NCBI RefSeq assembly: GCF_026625145.1
Contig: NZ_CP113088.1
Location: 1,302,001-1,366,000, forward strand
Direction: 5' to 3'
DNA length: 64,000 nucleotides
From: Lacinutrix neustonica
GTDB taxonomy: Bacteria > Bacteroidota > Bacteroidia > Flavobacteriales > Flavobacteriaceae
Positions within the stretch are counted from its first letter, which is position 1. Each line of letters opens with the position of its first letter. Shown piece after piece: positions 41,103 through 50,579 of this stretch. The notes beneath the pieces are model-generated. The model saw only the letters and a program-made list of their open reading frames with translations, did not search any database and had not been told where the DNA came from. Position numbers and translations under genes: made by a program.

Positions 41103-42983
41103 ATGAAACACACGTTAATTGGCTTAATTCTTATAGCCAGTATTTTCTCATGCAAAACAGAAGAAAAAGAACAACCATTGGTTTTAGGTGATTTTGAAAT
41201 GTCTCAAGAAACCATAGTTCATAACCAACCTATTAGCATTACTTACAATGGTAATGACAAAAATATGGAGGCCTTTTACTATCAGCTAAAAGGGTATAAA
41301 GCATATCCTGTAGACTTGAATTTTGAAAACAGTACCGCGACCATCGTTATTCCGGATTCTATAACTGCGGTAGCTTTCAACTTTAAAGTGGATGGTACGT
41401 ATTTAAACAATGATAAAAAAGGCTATTTATTTGCCGTACAGGACCAAGAAGGGATACCTGTAGCTGGAAGTCAGTCCAGTTTAGAATATTATAAAACGAG
41501 CTACGGAGAACAATACGGATTAGAAGGTGATAACGCTATTTTTGTGTCTACCCTTATAAAAGAGGTCAATGAAAATGCCAAAGTAAAAGAAGTTTGGGAA
41601 GACCAATATTTAAACCTCATATTGAGAAACGATCGCGAAAAGGGTGAGACCATTGCTAACAAGTTAGCCCAAGAAATTTCAAGTAAAAAAGTTTTAACTG
41701 AAGCAGACTACAACCAACTACACAGTATCTATTCCATGACTCGGAAAAGTAATCTTGCCGATTCTTTAGCAGCAATAGCCACTGAAAAATTCCCAAAAGG
41801 AAAGATCAAGAAACAGATATTAATGAATCAATTTTATGATGCTAAGACTTTAGAAGAAAAAGAAGTTGTTTTTAATGAGCTGCATACAAACTTCGATATG
41901 GAACCTTCTTTATCTTATGCGGCTAGCAATATGGCCTCTGAGCATTTTAAAGCAGGAGACATGGAAGCGTTTAAACAATATGCCGACAAAATTGAAAGCC
42001 CTAGTGATAAGGCAGGAATGTATAACAGTGTCGCTTGGCCTTTAGCTGAGAAAGGAGAACATTTAGAAACGGCAGCTGAGATTTCAAAAGCATCATTAGA
42101 ATTAATGAAAGCGCAACAAAATAGTACAGAGGGCAAACCTGAATATTACTCTGAAAAACAGCACAAAAAAAATCTACAGCGTTCGTATAACATGTACGCC
42201 GATACATATGCCTTAATTCAATACAAATTAGGAAACACTAAAGAAGCAATTACCTATCAAGCTCAAGCGATTGGTGATGGTCTGAATACCGAAATCAACG
42301 AGCGTTATATAGAGTTTTTAGTTGCCGATAAGCAATATGAACGTGCCAATGAGAAAGCAAATGTCTTTTTAAATGCAGGTCACGGTACAGAAAAAATGAC
42401 AGCACTCTATAGAAAGTCGTATGCTCAAGCCCATCCAAATGCTACTGATTTTGATGCTATTATTGCCAATATAGAACAAAAGTCTCGCAACAAGGCTTTA
42501 GACAACCTTAAAAAAGAGATGTTGGATGATGCTGCACCAGCATTTGAGCTTAAAAATTTAGATGGTAAAACGGTATCCTTAGAGTCTTTAAAAGGCAAGA
42601 CGGTGATTCTAGATTTACGGGCGACCTGGTGCGGACCATGCAAAGCGTCTTTCCCTGGTATGCAACAAGTGGTTGAAAAATATGAAGGAGATGAAAACGT
42701 TGTCATACTTTTTGTAGATACTTTTGAAGATGGTGCAAACAGAGAACAAGACGTGGCTCAATTTATTACAGATAACAAATACGATTTCCATGTATTAATT
42801 GATGGCAAAATAAAGGACAGCGACAAATACGAAGTAGCCAATAAATATGGTATTTCCGGAATACCTACAAAAATTGTTATTGGACCAAACGGACGTATTA
42901 AATTTAAATCTGTTGGGTTTAGTGGTAGTAACGATAAGCTAAAACAAGAAATGGATTTGATGATAGATTTAGTAAAATCATAA
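41103..42983 (+). CDS. Lipoprotein with C-terminal TlpA/AhpC-type thioredoxin domain
   Basis: 626 residues. Lipobox IASIFSC near residue 17, an N-terminal beta-sandwich region, a central helical TPR-like region (about 180-450), and a C-terminal thioredoxin domain with FELKNLDGKTVSLESLKGK, DLRATWCGPCKASF (active site CGPC) and GISGIPTKIVIG (cis-proline). It is probably anchored to the outer or inner membrane facing the periplasm and reduces disulfides. It resembles other flavobacterial TlpA-like proteins with long N-terminal domains. The frame is intact and a terminator follows. Confidence 0.82.
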   Translation: MKHTLIGLILIASIFSCKTEEKEQPLVLGDFEMSQETIVHNQPISITYNGNDKNMEAFYYQLKGYKAYPVDLNFENSTATIVIPDSITAVAFNFKVDGTYLNNDKKGYLFAVQDQEGIPVAGSQSSLEYYKTSYGEQYGLEGDNAIFVSTLIKEVNENAKVKEVWEDQYLNLILRNDREKGETIANKLAQEISSKKVLTEADYNQLHSIYSMTRKSNLADSLAAIATEKFPKGKIKKQILMNQFYDAKTLEEKEVVFNELHTNFDMEPSLSYAASNMASEHFKAGDMEAFKQYADKIESPSDKAGMYNSVAWPLAEKGEHLETAAEISKASLELMKAQQNSTEGKPEYYSEKQHKKNLQRSYNMYADTYALIQYKLGNTKEAITYQAQAIGDGLNTEINERYIEFLVADKQYERANEKANVFLNAGHGTEKMTALYRKSYAQAHPNATDFDAIIANIEQKSRNKALDNLKKEMLDDAAPAFELKNLDGKTVSLESLKGKTVILDLRATWCGPCKASFPGMQQVVEKYEGDENVVILFVDTFEDGANREQDVAQFITDNKYDFHVLIDGKIKDSDKYEVANKYGISGIPTKIVIGPNGRIKFKSVGFSGSNDKLKQEMDLMIDLVKS

Positions 42984-43001
42984 ACCTTTAACTACAAAAA
43001 A

Positions 43002-43036
43002 ATAAAAGAGGCTCTAGATTAGAGCCTCTTTTATTT
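43002..43036 (+). terminator. Rho-independent terminator of the TlpA-like gene
   Basis: Hairpin AATAAAAGAGGCTCTA-GATTAGAGCCTCTTTTATT, 20 bp after the stop, with A- and T-runs. Confidence 0.8.
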
Positions 43037-43078
43037 ATAGTTAATGTAGTAACAATTGTTAGCTAACACAGTAACAAG

Positions 43079-43270
43079 TTATTGATGGTCTAGGCCTTGA
43101 CTTATAGTAAAATCTATGGTTATTTTATTGGCAACTTCAATAGTGGTATCATCGATTGTTTGAGGTTCAAAACTCCCCGTTGTAGTACCTGCAGCCATAG
43201 GGTTATTATCGTCGTCTACGACCACGCTTATAACCGTGATAGCATCAACAATAGCTATGTTTGCCTAGTG
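43079..43270 (-). pseudogene. Short C-terminal gene remnant
   Basis: An open frame without start (AIVDAITVISVVVDDDNNPM..., ending FTISQGLDHQ and a stop at 43079). It has a coding-like composition with DTTIEVANKITIDFTISQ. Upstream the frame is closed by TAG near 43270 and no intact gene precedes it. It could be the 3' end of a decayed gene or of a gene with another unresolved error. The family is not recognised. The + strand ORF over 43097-43474 is a shadow of this and of the SDR tail. Confidence 0.35.
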
Positions 43271-43378
43271 GGGTATATTATTAAGCCCTTCGATAGGTTT
43301 TGGTTTGAGCTATATTATAAACCAGTGACACCGAAAAATGACAATCAGCCCACTTACAATTTAAATACAGCCATTACA

Positions 43379-44193
43379 TCAAGAGGCATTTTTTATGAAT
43401 TCAGCAGGATAGTCTGTATCTCTATTTTTATCTTGAACTTTCCTTACTATAGACCTCACCCTGTTTCTGGTTAATATTCGGGCAAATTAGACAAAAACTT
43501 ATTAAAAAAACCAGGCACCGCAATAACTTTTCCTTTTAATAAGGCGTTATAACCGTAAGCTGCTACTTGTTTCGGGCACGCAAAGTTAAAGCTGATTTTA
43601 TTTTCGGAGGTGGTGTTAGACACCACTTTTTGGAATCCCGTATTGGTTTGTCCTGGACACAAAACGGTTACTGAAACCCCAGTACCTTTAAGTTCATTGG
43701 CTATTGCCTCAGAGAATGAAAGCAAATACGATTTTGATGCATAATACAAAGCCATCATAGGTCCTGGCATAAATGCCGCTAAAGAAGACACATTTAGAAT
43801 TTTACCGGAGTTACGAGAGACCATATCCTGAAGTACCAACTTGGTTAGGTGTGTCACCGTTAAAATATGTAAATGCAACATGTTGGATTCTTGTTCCCAA
43901 GATGTATTTATAAACGAACCAAAAACACCAAACCCTGCATTGTTAATAAGGATCTCTATTTTTCTATGTTTAATTTGATCGTAAACGACTTTTGCACTAT
44001 TTACGTGACTTAAATCGGTAACTATAATATGTACGTTACCCCCGTATTTTGTTTCAATTTCAGATTTTACTTCTTTTAATTTTTTTTCGTCAACATCTAT
44101 TAACACTAAGTCGTAGTGGTCTGCTACAAGTAAAAGCATTAATTCATATCCTAATCCGGATGCTGCTCCAGTGACTACTGCTAGCTGAGACAT
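43379..44193 (-). CDS. Short-chain dehydrogenase/reductase (frame broken once near the end)
   Basis: About 271-residue classical SDR. Seen: VTGAASGLGYEL (nucleotide-binding, about 7-18), LINNAGFGVFG (NNAG), LNVSSLAAF, and the YYASKSYLLSFSEA catalytic tetrad (Y and K). One frame stops after FLSNLPEY at 43471. With one base added at the CCCGAATA site (43478-43482, TTCGG on plus) the frame continues RILTRNRVRSIVRKVQDKN to 43379, the usual SDR C-terminal helix. The span 3n+2 supports a deletion. The substrate is unknown. It is adjacent to the saccharopine-type dehydrogenase. Confidence 0.82.
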
Positions 44194-44207
44194 ATATTTA
44201 ATTTAAA

Positions 44208-45417
44208 TTACGCTTTCCCGTCTACATAATCTTGCAAATACGCAAAACGGTCTGTAAGCTTACCCTCATGTGTGGTCATCCTTGCCCGTTCTAAAATACC
44301 ATTGGCATCGGCATTAAAAAAAGCAGGAATAACATGTTCTAAAAACATCGTACCGAACCCTTCGCTCGCATCTTTTGGTAACTCGCAAGGTAAATTATCG
44401 ACGGCCATTACGGTTATGGCATTTTTCGCATTGAAAGGCACCTCTTTCTCCGCTTGTGGGTCATAACCATAAAAAGGGTCTGCTATAGTAGAGGCTCTTA
44501 ATGTGGAAGCGACAGGACCATCGACGTCACATGAAATATCTGCGACTAAATTTATTTTAAAATCCGGATGTTTTGCCTCCTCCCTTGTAAACAAATATGG
44601 GGCATTATTACCATAAAAGTGTCCTGCTATAAAAAAATCGGTTTGCTTAGCGTAAGGCATAAAATTACTTTCGTAATCACTAGGGTCTTTGTAAAAAGCA
44701 TGCTTATCGCCTACTTTACCATCTTTGCGCTTCGCATATTCCATAACATCAGCCATGCAATACACAGGTTCATTAAAAGCAGTCGTTAAAAATAACGCAT
44801 CATTCACTTGTTTAATTTTTAAGTACTCCAGTATTTCTTTTGCCCCATGCGCCACTTTACCAGTTCCTGTAAGTAAAATTTTAATATTAGGGAGTTTGAT
44901 TTTGTCCAACTCGCGTTTCACATCTTCTAAATCTGTCAAGGCCTCTACTTTAGGCAAATTATAGAGTCCGTCACGCAAACCTAAGGCTCTAAACCCATTA
45001 TAAGCACCTACTAATCCAGCATAACGCCCAAAACCAATGAGGCGTGCACCGTTCTTTTTTGTAATGGTTTCATGATCAAAAAGTTCGATTTTTTTATCTA
45101 AAATAGCCCTAAGTAATTCGCGGTTATAGGGTTGTTTTTTTATAGTATGGCTGAAGAAAAAATATTTTTTATGTGGAATCAAGGCGTCGATGGGCACTTC
45201 TTTTACGCCAAATAAAACATCGGCGTCAGATACGTCTTGAGAAACGGTAAATCCTAAATCCCTATAATCTGAATCTTTAAAAACACGAATGTCTGAAGCC
45301 TCCACCACAATTTCGACTTGAGGATAACGCGCTTTCACTATCTTTAATTCTTGTGGTGAAAAAACGACACGGCGGTCTCGGTGGGTTTTTGCGTTCTTTT
45401 ATAATGGCGAATTTCAT
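44208..45417 (-). CDS. Saccharopine/alanine dehydrogenase-family oxidoreductase (frame broken once)
   Basis: About 403-residue NAD(P)-dependent enzyme of the alanine dehydrogenase/LYS1 superfamily. Seen: start MKFAIIKERKNPPDRRVV, FGRYAGLVGAYNGF, IKILLTGTGKVAHGAKEIL (nucleotide-binding glycines), LVADISCDVDGPVASTLRASTIADPFYGYDP and AVDNLPCELPKDASEGFG, all features of saccharopine reductase (LYS1)-like proteins. The break is at 45376-45381, where CCACCGAGACCGC should be CCACC-N-GACCGC. The span is 3n+1. The reaction (lysine-forming or other) is not certain. The SDR gene is 14 bp downstream, probably in the same operon. Confidence 0.85.
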
Positions 45418-45505
45418 TGAAGAGTATTTTTTGTTAGTGCTAAGTAGGCAGCCTTATTTTTTTGGCTAAATTACTTTTATTAAAGGCGTTTCGCAAATAA
45501 AGTTA

Positions 45506-45715
45506 CTAAGCCCTTGAAACTTCACTTTCTAGCTTTAAAACAAAACCACCGTCGTCTTGTTTAATATATAACGCTTTGTTTCCGCTTTCACCATGCCGAG
45601 TGACTTGAGTGCCTTTAATCGTTTTAGTAACGCTGTTTCTGTAAGCTTGCTCTACGCGACCAGTAGCTGTGCCCTTTCCCCATGTCCATTTTACTTTTGT
45701 TCCTGTTCTAATCAT
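45506..45715 (-). CDS. DUF2945 (HVA1-like) small protein
   Basis: 69-residue cytosolic protein: GTKVKWTWGKGTATGRV, TKTIKGTQVTRHGESGNKALYIKQDDGGFVLKLESEV, an SH3/TUDOR-like beta fold known as DUF2945 (hypervirulence-associated protein 1 relative). Function in bacteria is unknown. It is monocistronic and followed by the dehydrogenase gene on the same strand. The frame is intact. Confidence 0.72.
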   Translation of the reverse strand: MIRTGTKVKWTWGKGTATGRVEQAYRNSVTKTIKGTQVTRHGESGNKALYIKQDDGGFVLKLESEVSRA

Positions 45716-45948
45716 GCTTTTTTGCCATTAAAATACTCTTTTATACGGTTAGTTTATCTTAAATTTTATTTAAAACTGTTCGCGCACAGCCTTTGCTTCA
45801 CTATTTTTAGTAATTTTGCAGACCAAGGAATACTATTTATCGTTTTTTGGTATTGAAGTCTTTTTGAAGCACACTTAAACGGTGTTTAGGTAACTTGTTT
45901 TTAAATTCCTTCAATAAAGTAAATTAAACATTTGCTATTTCATTTAAT

Positions 45949-46340
45949 GGGGTCGACTGGTTTTGACAGCGAGATTAATGAAGTAGTAAGCACGTCGAGT
46001 AATGAGATTACACTCGTAAATCCTTATTTCAACTTTTTAAACGGCGAGAATAACTACGCTTTAGCTGCCTAATCCGAATTATAGTAGGATTAAGCCTCGG
46101 CTCACTAGGTGAGCAAGCTTTATGTCTCCGGAAAGCCTTGATTGACGGCGTTCCATTTGAGATATCGTAAATGTCAATATAGACTAGGTAGCGCTTTGAT
46201 GCCTAATTGAAACTAAAGAAGATAAGTTAAAAGTAGGTTGTCTTTAACCAGCTTTTAATCGAAAACCCAAGAAAAGAATAAACGTGTAGAAAGCTATTTG
46301 ATTACTTGTTTGGACGAGAGTTCGATTCTCTCCGACTCCA
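45949..46340 (+). ncRNA. ssrA: tmRNA (SsrA)
   Basis: The 5' end GGGGTCGACTGGTTTTGACAG pairs with CGACTCC near the 3' end (46333-46339) as the alanine-type acceptor stem, followed by discriminator A; CCA is not encoded as a full triplet (CAA follows). The tag frame GGC GAG AAT AAC TAC GCT TTA GCT GCC TAA at 46043-46072 gives GENNYALAA, the Bacteroidota pattern. The T-arm is GGACGAGAGTTCGATTCTCTCC. It rescues stalled ribosomes with SmpB. A terminator-like hairpin follows. A TAATTTTG element at 45811-45818 is a weak promoter candidate. Confidence 0.95.
46328..46340 (+). other. 3' end of ssrA, possible integration core (copy 1 of 3)
   Basis: CTCTCCGACTCCACAA ends the tmRNA. The 13 bases GCTCCGACTCCAC (CTCTCCGACTCCAC here) recur at 46485-46497 and 46645-46657. 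The 3' ends of tmRNA genes are common phage and genomic island attachment sites. Confidence 0.6.
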
Positions 46341-46371
46341 CAATAAGCGCAATTTTATTGCGGATTAAAAT

Positions 46372-46409
46372 AAAAAAAATCTGACAAGCTCGCTTGATCA
46401 GATTTTTTT
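46372..46409 (+). terminator. Terminator hairpin after ssrA
   Basis: AAAAATCTGACAAGC-TC-GCTTGATCAGATTTTTTT hairpin with T-run, 30 bp after the tmRNA 3' end. Confidence 0.75.
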
Positions 46410-46450
46410 ATTTAATACGTTTGTCTTGGAAAGACAATACAATGCATTTA

Positions 46451-46484
46451 CAATTTCGGAATGGAGTGAATGGCGTAGCTAATC
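46451..46484 (+). repeat. 34-bp direct repeat, copy 1
   Basis: CAATTTCGGAATGGAGTGAA then TGGCGTAGCTAATC. It matches 50509-50542 at 32 of 34 positions; the two flank the large phosphoesterase/Omp85 gene. Copy 1 is fused directly to a copy of the ssrA 3' end. Confidence 0.7.
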
Positions 46485-46497
46485 GCTCCGACTCCAC
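46485..46497 (+). repeat. Copy 2 of the ssrA 3' end core
   Basis: GCTCCGACTCCAC followed by AATTAAA and another hairpin. Identical to copy 3 at 46645-46657 and to the last 12 bases of the tmRNA core. Confidence 0.6.
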
Positions 46498-46530
46498 AAT
46501 TAAACGCAACGTGTTTGCGGTTTTTAGCAT

Positions 46531-46567
46531 AAAAAGGGCTACAAGTTTTACTTGATTGCCCTTTTTT
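46531..46567 (+). terminator. Hairpin after the second ssrA-end copy
   Basis: AAAAAGGGCTACAAG-TTTTA-CTTGATTGCCCTTTTTT imperfect hairpin with T-run. Confidence 0.6.
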
Positions 46568-46644
46568 GTTTAAAAGCATCCGGGCGGTAAGCACAGCACG
46601 TTGCAATTACCATATGGGAGTGGTAGTAAACAGCACAGCTAATC

Positions 46645-46657
46645 GCTCCGACTCCAC
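46645..46657 (+). repeat. Copy 3 of the ssrA 3' end core
   Basis: GCTCCGACTCCAC preceded by ACAGCACAGCTAATC (close to the 34-bp repeat end GCGTAGCTAATC) and followed by a third hairpin. Confidence 0.6.
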
Positions 46658-46661
46658 GATT

Positions 46662-46700
46662 AAAAAAGCGCAAACACCTTATAGGTGATTGCGCTTTTTT
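46662..46700 (-). terminator. Hairpin after the third ssrA-end copy; terminator of the large Omp85 gene
   Basis: AAAAAAGCGCAAACACC-TTAT-AGGTGATTGCGCTTTTTT, 27 bp after the stop of the minus-strand gene. It can also end the + strand. Confidence 0.75.
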
Positions 46701-46726
46701 AGTTTATTAGTTCTATTTTTTATGCT

Positions 46727-49700
46727 TTAAAAACGGAAGCCGGCAGTAAAAATGATACGACTGTCCTCGACGCTTTGGTAATACCCAATGTTTGCGGTAA
46801 ACGCCTGAAACCCATTAATAAATATGGAGCCCCCGTAGCTGTCATGCCATTGGTTGGAATCTTCATTCTCATTCCAAACACGCCCAAGATCATAGCCTCC
46901 TGTCACGCCTATTCTTAGGGGTACAAATCCGGTACGGACTTCTAAAAAACAAACCCTCAAGTCTGTGGTTTGAAAAAAGGAGGTCTCTCCTAAAAAACGA
47001 TCGTTTCGAAAGCCACGAAGACTGGTATTGCCACCTACAGTCGCCGCGTGATAAAATTCATAAGAATCTCCAAGAATAAAATTAGCCTGTGCTTTAGTCG
47101 CTAGAGTGACCAACCCGCTTTCATGAATGGGATAAATAAACGACGCTGTTGGTTTTATGTAAGACAACTGGTTATCAAATTCAGAATCCACAGACTGCTT
47201 ATAACCGGCCACGACTCCTAATTCCAAGCCGCGACGTGGTAAACTTAGTAATCCTGATTTATTATTGAAATGAATCCCAACTTCTCCACCTACATACATT
47301 TGATTTTCAAAAACATCATTAGCCGCATTAAAAAATCCTTCAGCGAACCCATTTTCAAAATCTTCTACCTCGTAAGATTCAACGCCTGCTGCGATATGTG
47401 CACTCACATTACCACTGGTCTTATAAATTAACGATGGCTGGAAATGCCATTGACTAATTTTTGTGCGGTTAAAATCCATATCCACAGCATCCGGATTGTA
47501 AACCGTTTCATTTCCTACACCAAAAAAGTTAACAGCAAAATTAGCACTGGTAATACGTGCATCTAAACCCAAATTCCAATTTTGGAAAACATGTGCAAAT
47601 TCACCATTATAGGAGACTTCGAAACCTTGAGTTGCAGAATAGTAAGACGCATTAACAGTATGTTGTGTGGTGAACGGGTTGCGCAATAGTGCGTATGTTG
47701 TATAGGTGTTTGTTAATCCTGCATTTAAACCCGCATCTCGGATCGAAACCAATAGCAGGCAACAACACATTGTTTGAGTATTTACGTTTTTGGGGATCAA
47801 AATTATTAATGTCGTATGAATCAGTTAGCTTCTTACCAACTGCACCGTTAAAGGTATTCTTCTTCGATTTATAATCGTAAACGGTAACGGCGCTGTTGTT
47901 GGTTACATTATAGATGTCATTTTCTTCACCTCCAAAAATTTTAAGCTTGATATAATCATTGCCTTCGCCGGATATTGAAATCGTATCGTCACCATCTAAA
48001 GCATAGATCCAAATCTCTTTAGTTTTGTCTTTCTCGTAGCTATTTTCAAAAATAATCTTCTCTTTATGCGTAATACTAATAGTTGTTTTACCATTAGGCT
48101 GCCTTAAAATATCAATCGTATTATCTTTATTAGTCGCCACAAGTATTTCGTGTTCCTTAAAATAATCGTAATACGCTTGAGCAATCGACACCATATTTTC
48201 GCGTCTTTGCTTTAGAGTGGATTTAATAGAATTAATACTTTCATCTTTAGTATCTTCTAAAAGATTGGCGAAAGCCTTATCTATAACAGCATCAGTGAGT
48301 TGATTCTGAATAGTCTCTGCCTGTTTTTTCCAGTCTGCCCAACTGGCACGGTTTATAAAGTTCTTATCTAAATAATACACCGCGTTATTAAAGGTTTTAA
48401 CGTTTTTAATTTCAGCATTATAACTCTGCATGTTTCTCGCCAGTGGTGATACCGCTTTTAATATAAAAGGAAAGACACCATCGTATTTAGAAAAGGCTTG
48501 ATCACGATCTCTTGGAATAGGTTTATACAGTTTTGTACCATCCTTATCTTCATGCAAAGCCCAGCGCCATTGATCTTCATGTCTGTCCCAATCGTTAACA
48601 AGCATATCGAATAATCGTGCTCTCAAATAACTGTCTTCATCAATTTGAGCATCTTTATCGTTTTGAAGTTCCAGTAGCATGTCTGTCGTACTAATGATAT
48701 CATCGGCATTACCAAAAATATCAAATGTCTTATTTTCATCCCCCACATGCTCTTCAATCATATACAGTTTATCCCCATAATTTTCATTAAAACGCCCCAA
48801 ACGTTCCTGCTTGGGTAAATACACGATTCTTGGGTTCGCATGAGAAATGTCTATCGCGTCTAAGAGCTCGTTGATAGCGAATTGCGCATAAGGCTGGGCT
48901 GTGGTGTAATAATCCTGTACAATAGATTCTGCCACCGTATTATCCATATAGTCTAGAACATAATGGTCCTTAATTTTAGATTGAATAAACCGCACCCCAC
49001 TTTTACGTAGTTCCCTTACCGTAAATTCGTTTTCATTATCATCAATTAATCGCAAACTCCTAGATTGGTTCCCACCACCTTCGGTGATTGCTCTTACGTT
49101 ATTTGGTAAGTTTTCTAAGAATAATACAGGTGCTTCAATCTCCTTACCATAAACAGGTCTGTAGTGATCGCCCCAAAACCATTTGTAAAATCCGATTTAT
49201 TAACTTCTTCTGCAGTATAAATAGACGCTTTATAAGTGGAGCCGAAGGCGTCGCTCGTATGGTATTCAAAATCTTCTAAGACGCCTTTTTTTAACTTGAT
49301 ATTAGAGGTAAACACCTTTTTAACCGCTTCTCCGGTGACGGTGTATATTTCAACCTCAGAACTGCCATCTTTAAACACATTTAGCTTGGCATAACCGTTT
49401 TGGCTAGAGACAAAATAGCCTTTCTTTTTTTATTTTTTGTTTTTGTATTGTTTCCTAGGGCGCCACTGATTATCTGAGGGATCCCATCGTGCATTAAAAA
49501 TTGTAAATTCTTATCACCACCGAGACACAAATATGATATCGTTAAACTGGCTTGCCAAGGTTTCTAATCGGCCCACCAAATATTGCATGTCTTTGTGGTA
49601 ATAGGCTTGTTTAGAGAGCCCTCCCATTCTATCAACTAGTCCTTGTCTTGTCGCCGTTAACACAGGATGGTGCAATGCGACTACAATGGTTTTATTCTGC

Positions 49701-50324
49701 TCATCTTTAAGTTCATCTTTGAATGCCAAAAAAAACTGTTCTCTCGTTTTTATTTCACAGTCATTGTTAATATAGGGATGGGTATCCCAATCTTCAAGAT
49801 ACCATTGAGTATCGACCATGACCAACTCGACGTTATCACTTAAACTTTCACGTTCTATGGGACAACCATCGTTAGGCCAAAATTTGGCGTCACTATTGTC
49901 TTGCAAATAAGATTCTAAATCGTCTATATTTTTATGCCCGCCTTTGTTCCATTCATTTTGTCCTGGAATAAAAATCACCTGACCATTAAACTCAGAAAGT
50001 GGTTCTAGTACGTGCGCCTTAAGAAAGGCTTCCTCCTTTTTTCGATCTTCAGTATTTTCTCGGATACCCATTGGATCGCGTGCTATTCCCCAAAGCAACA
50101 AATGCCGCGTTAGAATCTTTTTGTGAAGCATCTACGATCGCTTTTAATACCGTATTGGCATTAAAATTTTTATCCAACCCGATATTAGAGGTCAAATAGA
50201 TACTTTTTGAAATCTCTTTGTCCGTTTCTTGAGCAAATACATGCGTCGTAACCCCAGCGAATAGTAGTATTAAGAGTAAGTATTGAATTTTTAATAGGTG
50301 CTTTGAAGGTAAATGAGCTGTCAT
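46727..50324 (-). CDS. Secreted metallophosphoesterase - kinase-like - Omp85 (BamA-type) barrel protein (frame broken five times)
   Basis: A single locus of about 1,199 codons. From the start at 50324: signal peptide (ends THVFAQ); calcineurin-like phosphoesterase-type domain (about 25-265: ALGNSTRSNGYP, GQNEWNKGG, MVDTQWYL, VALHHPVL, FVSGGDKN); a middle region with ARLFDMLVNDWDRHEDQW and PIPRDRDQAFSKYDG, the catalytic and metal motifs of atypical HipA/Fam20C-like kinases; then a C-terminal 16-strand-like barrel (surface antigen/Omp85) ending IIFTAGFRF. Breaks: CCGAGA at 50058, 49520 and 47736 (one extra base each), one lost A near 49183 and one in an A-run near 49430. They sum to 3n+1, as observed. 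The protein is probably in the outer membrane. The short frames inside are fragments of this one gene. Confidence 0.75.
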
Positions 50325-50508
50325 AGATTATAATATTGATGCGCAAAAGTCCTAAATTAATAATTGGTACATTACGTTTATTCAAAATAATATTGAACCA
50401 TTCGCTATTTTTTGAATTCTAATACCTCAAGACTCGTTTTACCAATACCTCAATCTAGGTCTCCATTACCCTTTAAAACTGAAACAAAAACCATTTTACA
50501 TGGATGGT

Positions 50509-50542
50509 CAATTTCGGAATGGAGTGAACAGCGTAGCTAATC
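50509..50542 (+). repeat. 34-bp direct repeat, copy 2
   Basis: CAATTTCGGAATGGAGTGAA then CAGCGTAGCTAATC. It differs from copy 1 (46451) only at two adjacent bases. Confidence 0.7.
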
Positions 50543-50579
50543 TTTACCTTATTTTATCTGATATTAATACTCTTAGAAT

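Noticed and set aside
43097-43474. + strand ORF of 125 codons
   Set aside because: Its opposite strand continues the SDR reading frame with family-like sequence once the CCNGA break is repaired; no family is recognised on the + strand.
46378-46700. CRISPR-like array in the tandem repeats after ssrA
   Set aside because: Only three units of about 160 bp with long unlike spacers and hairpins; no short regular repeat or cas gene.
46341-50542. Prophage or integrated island directly at ssrA
   Set aside because: No integrase, terminase or phage structural gene is seen; only short repeat scars and ordinary envelope genes.
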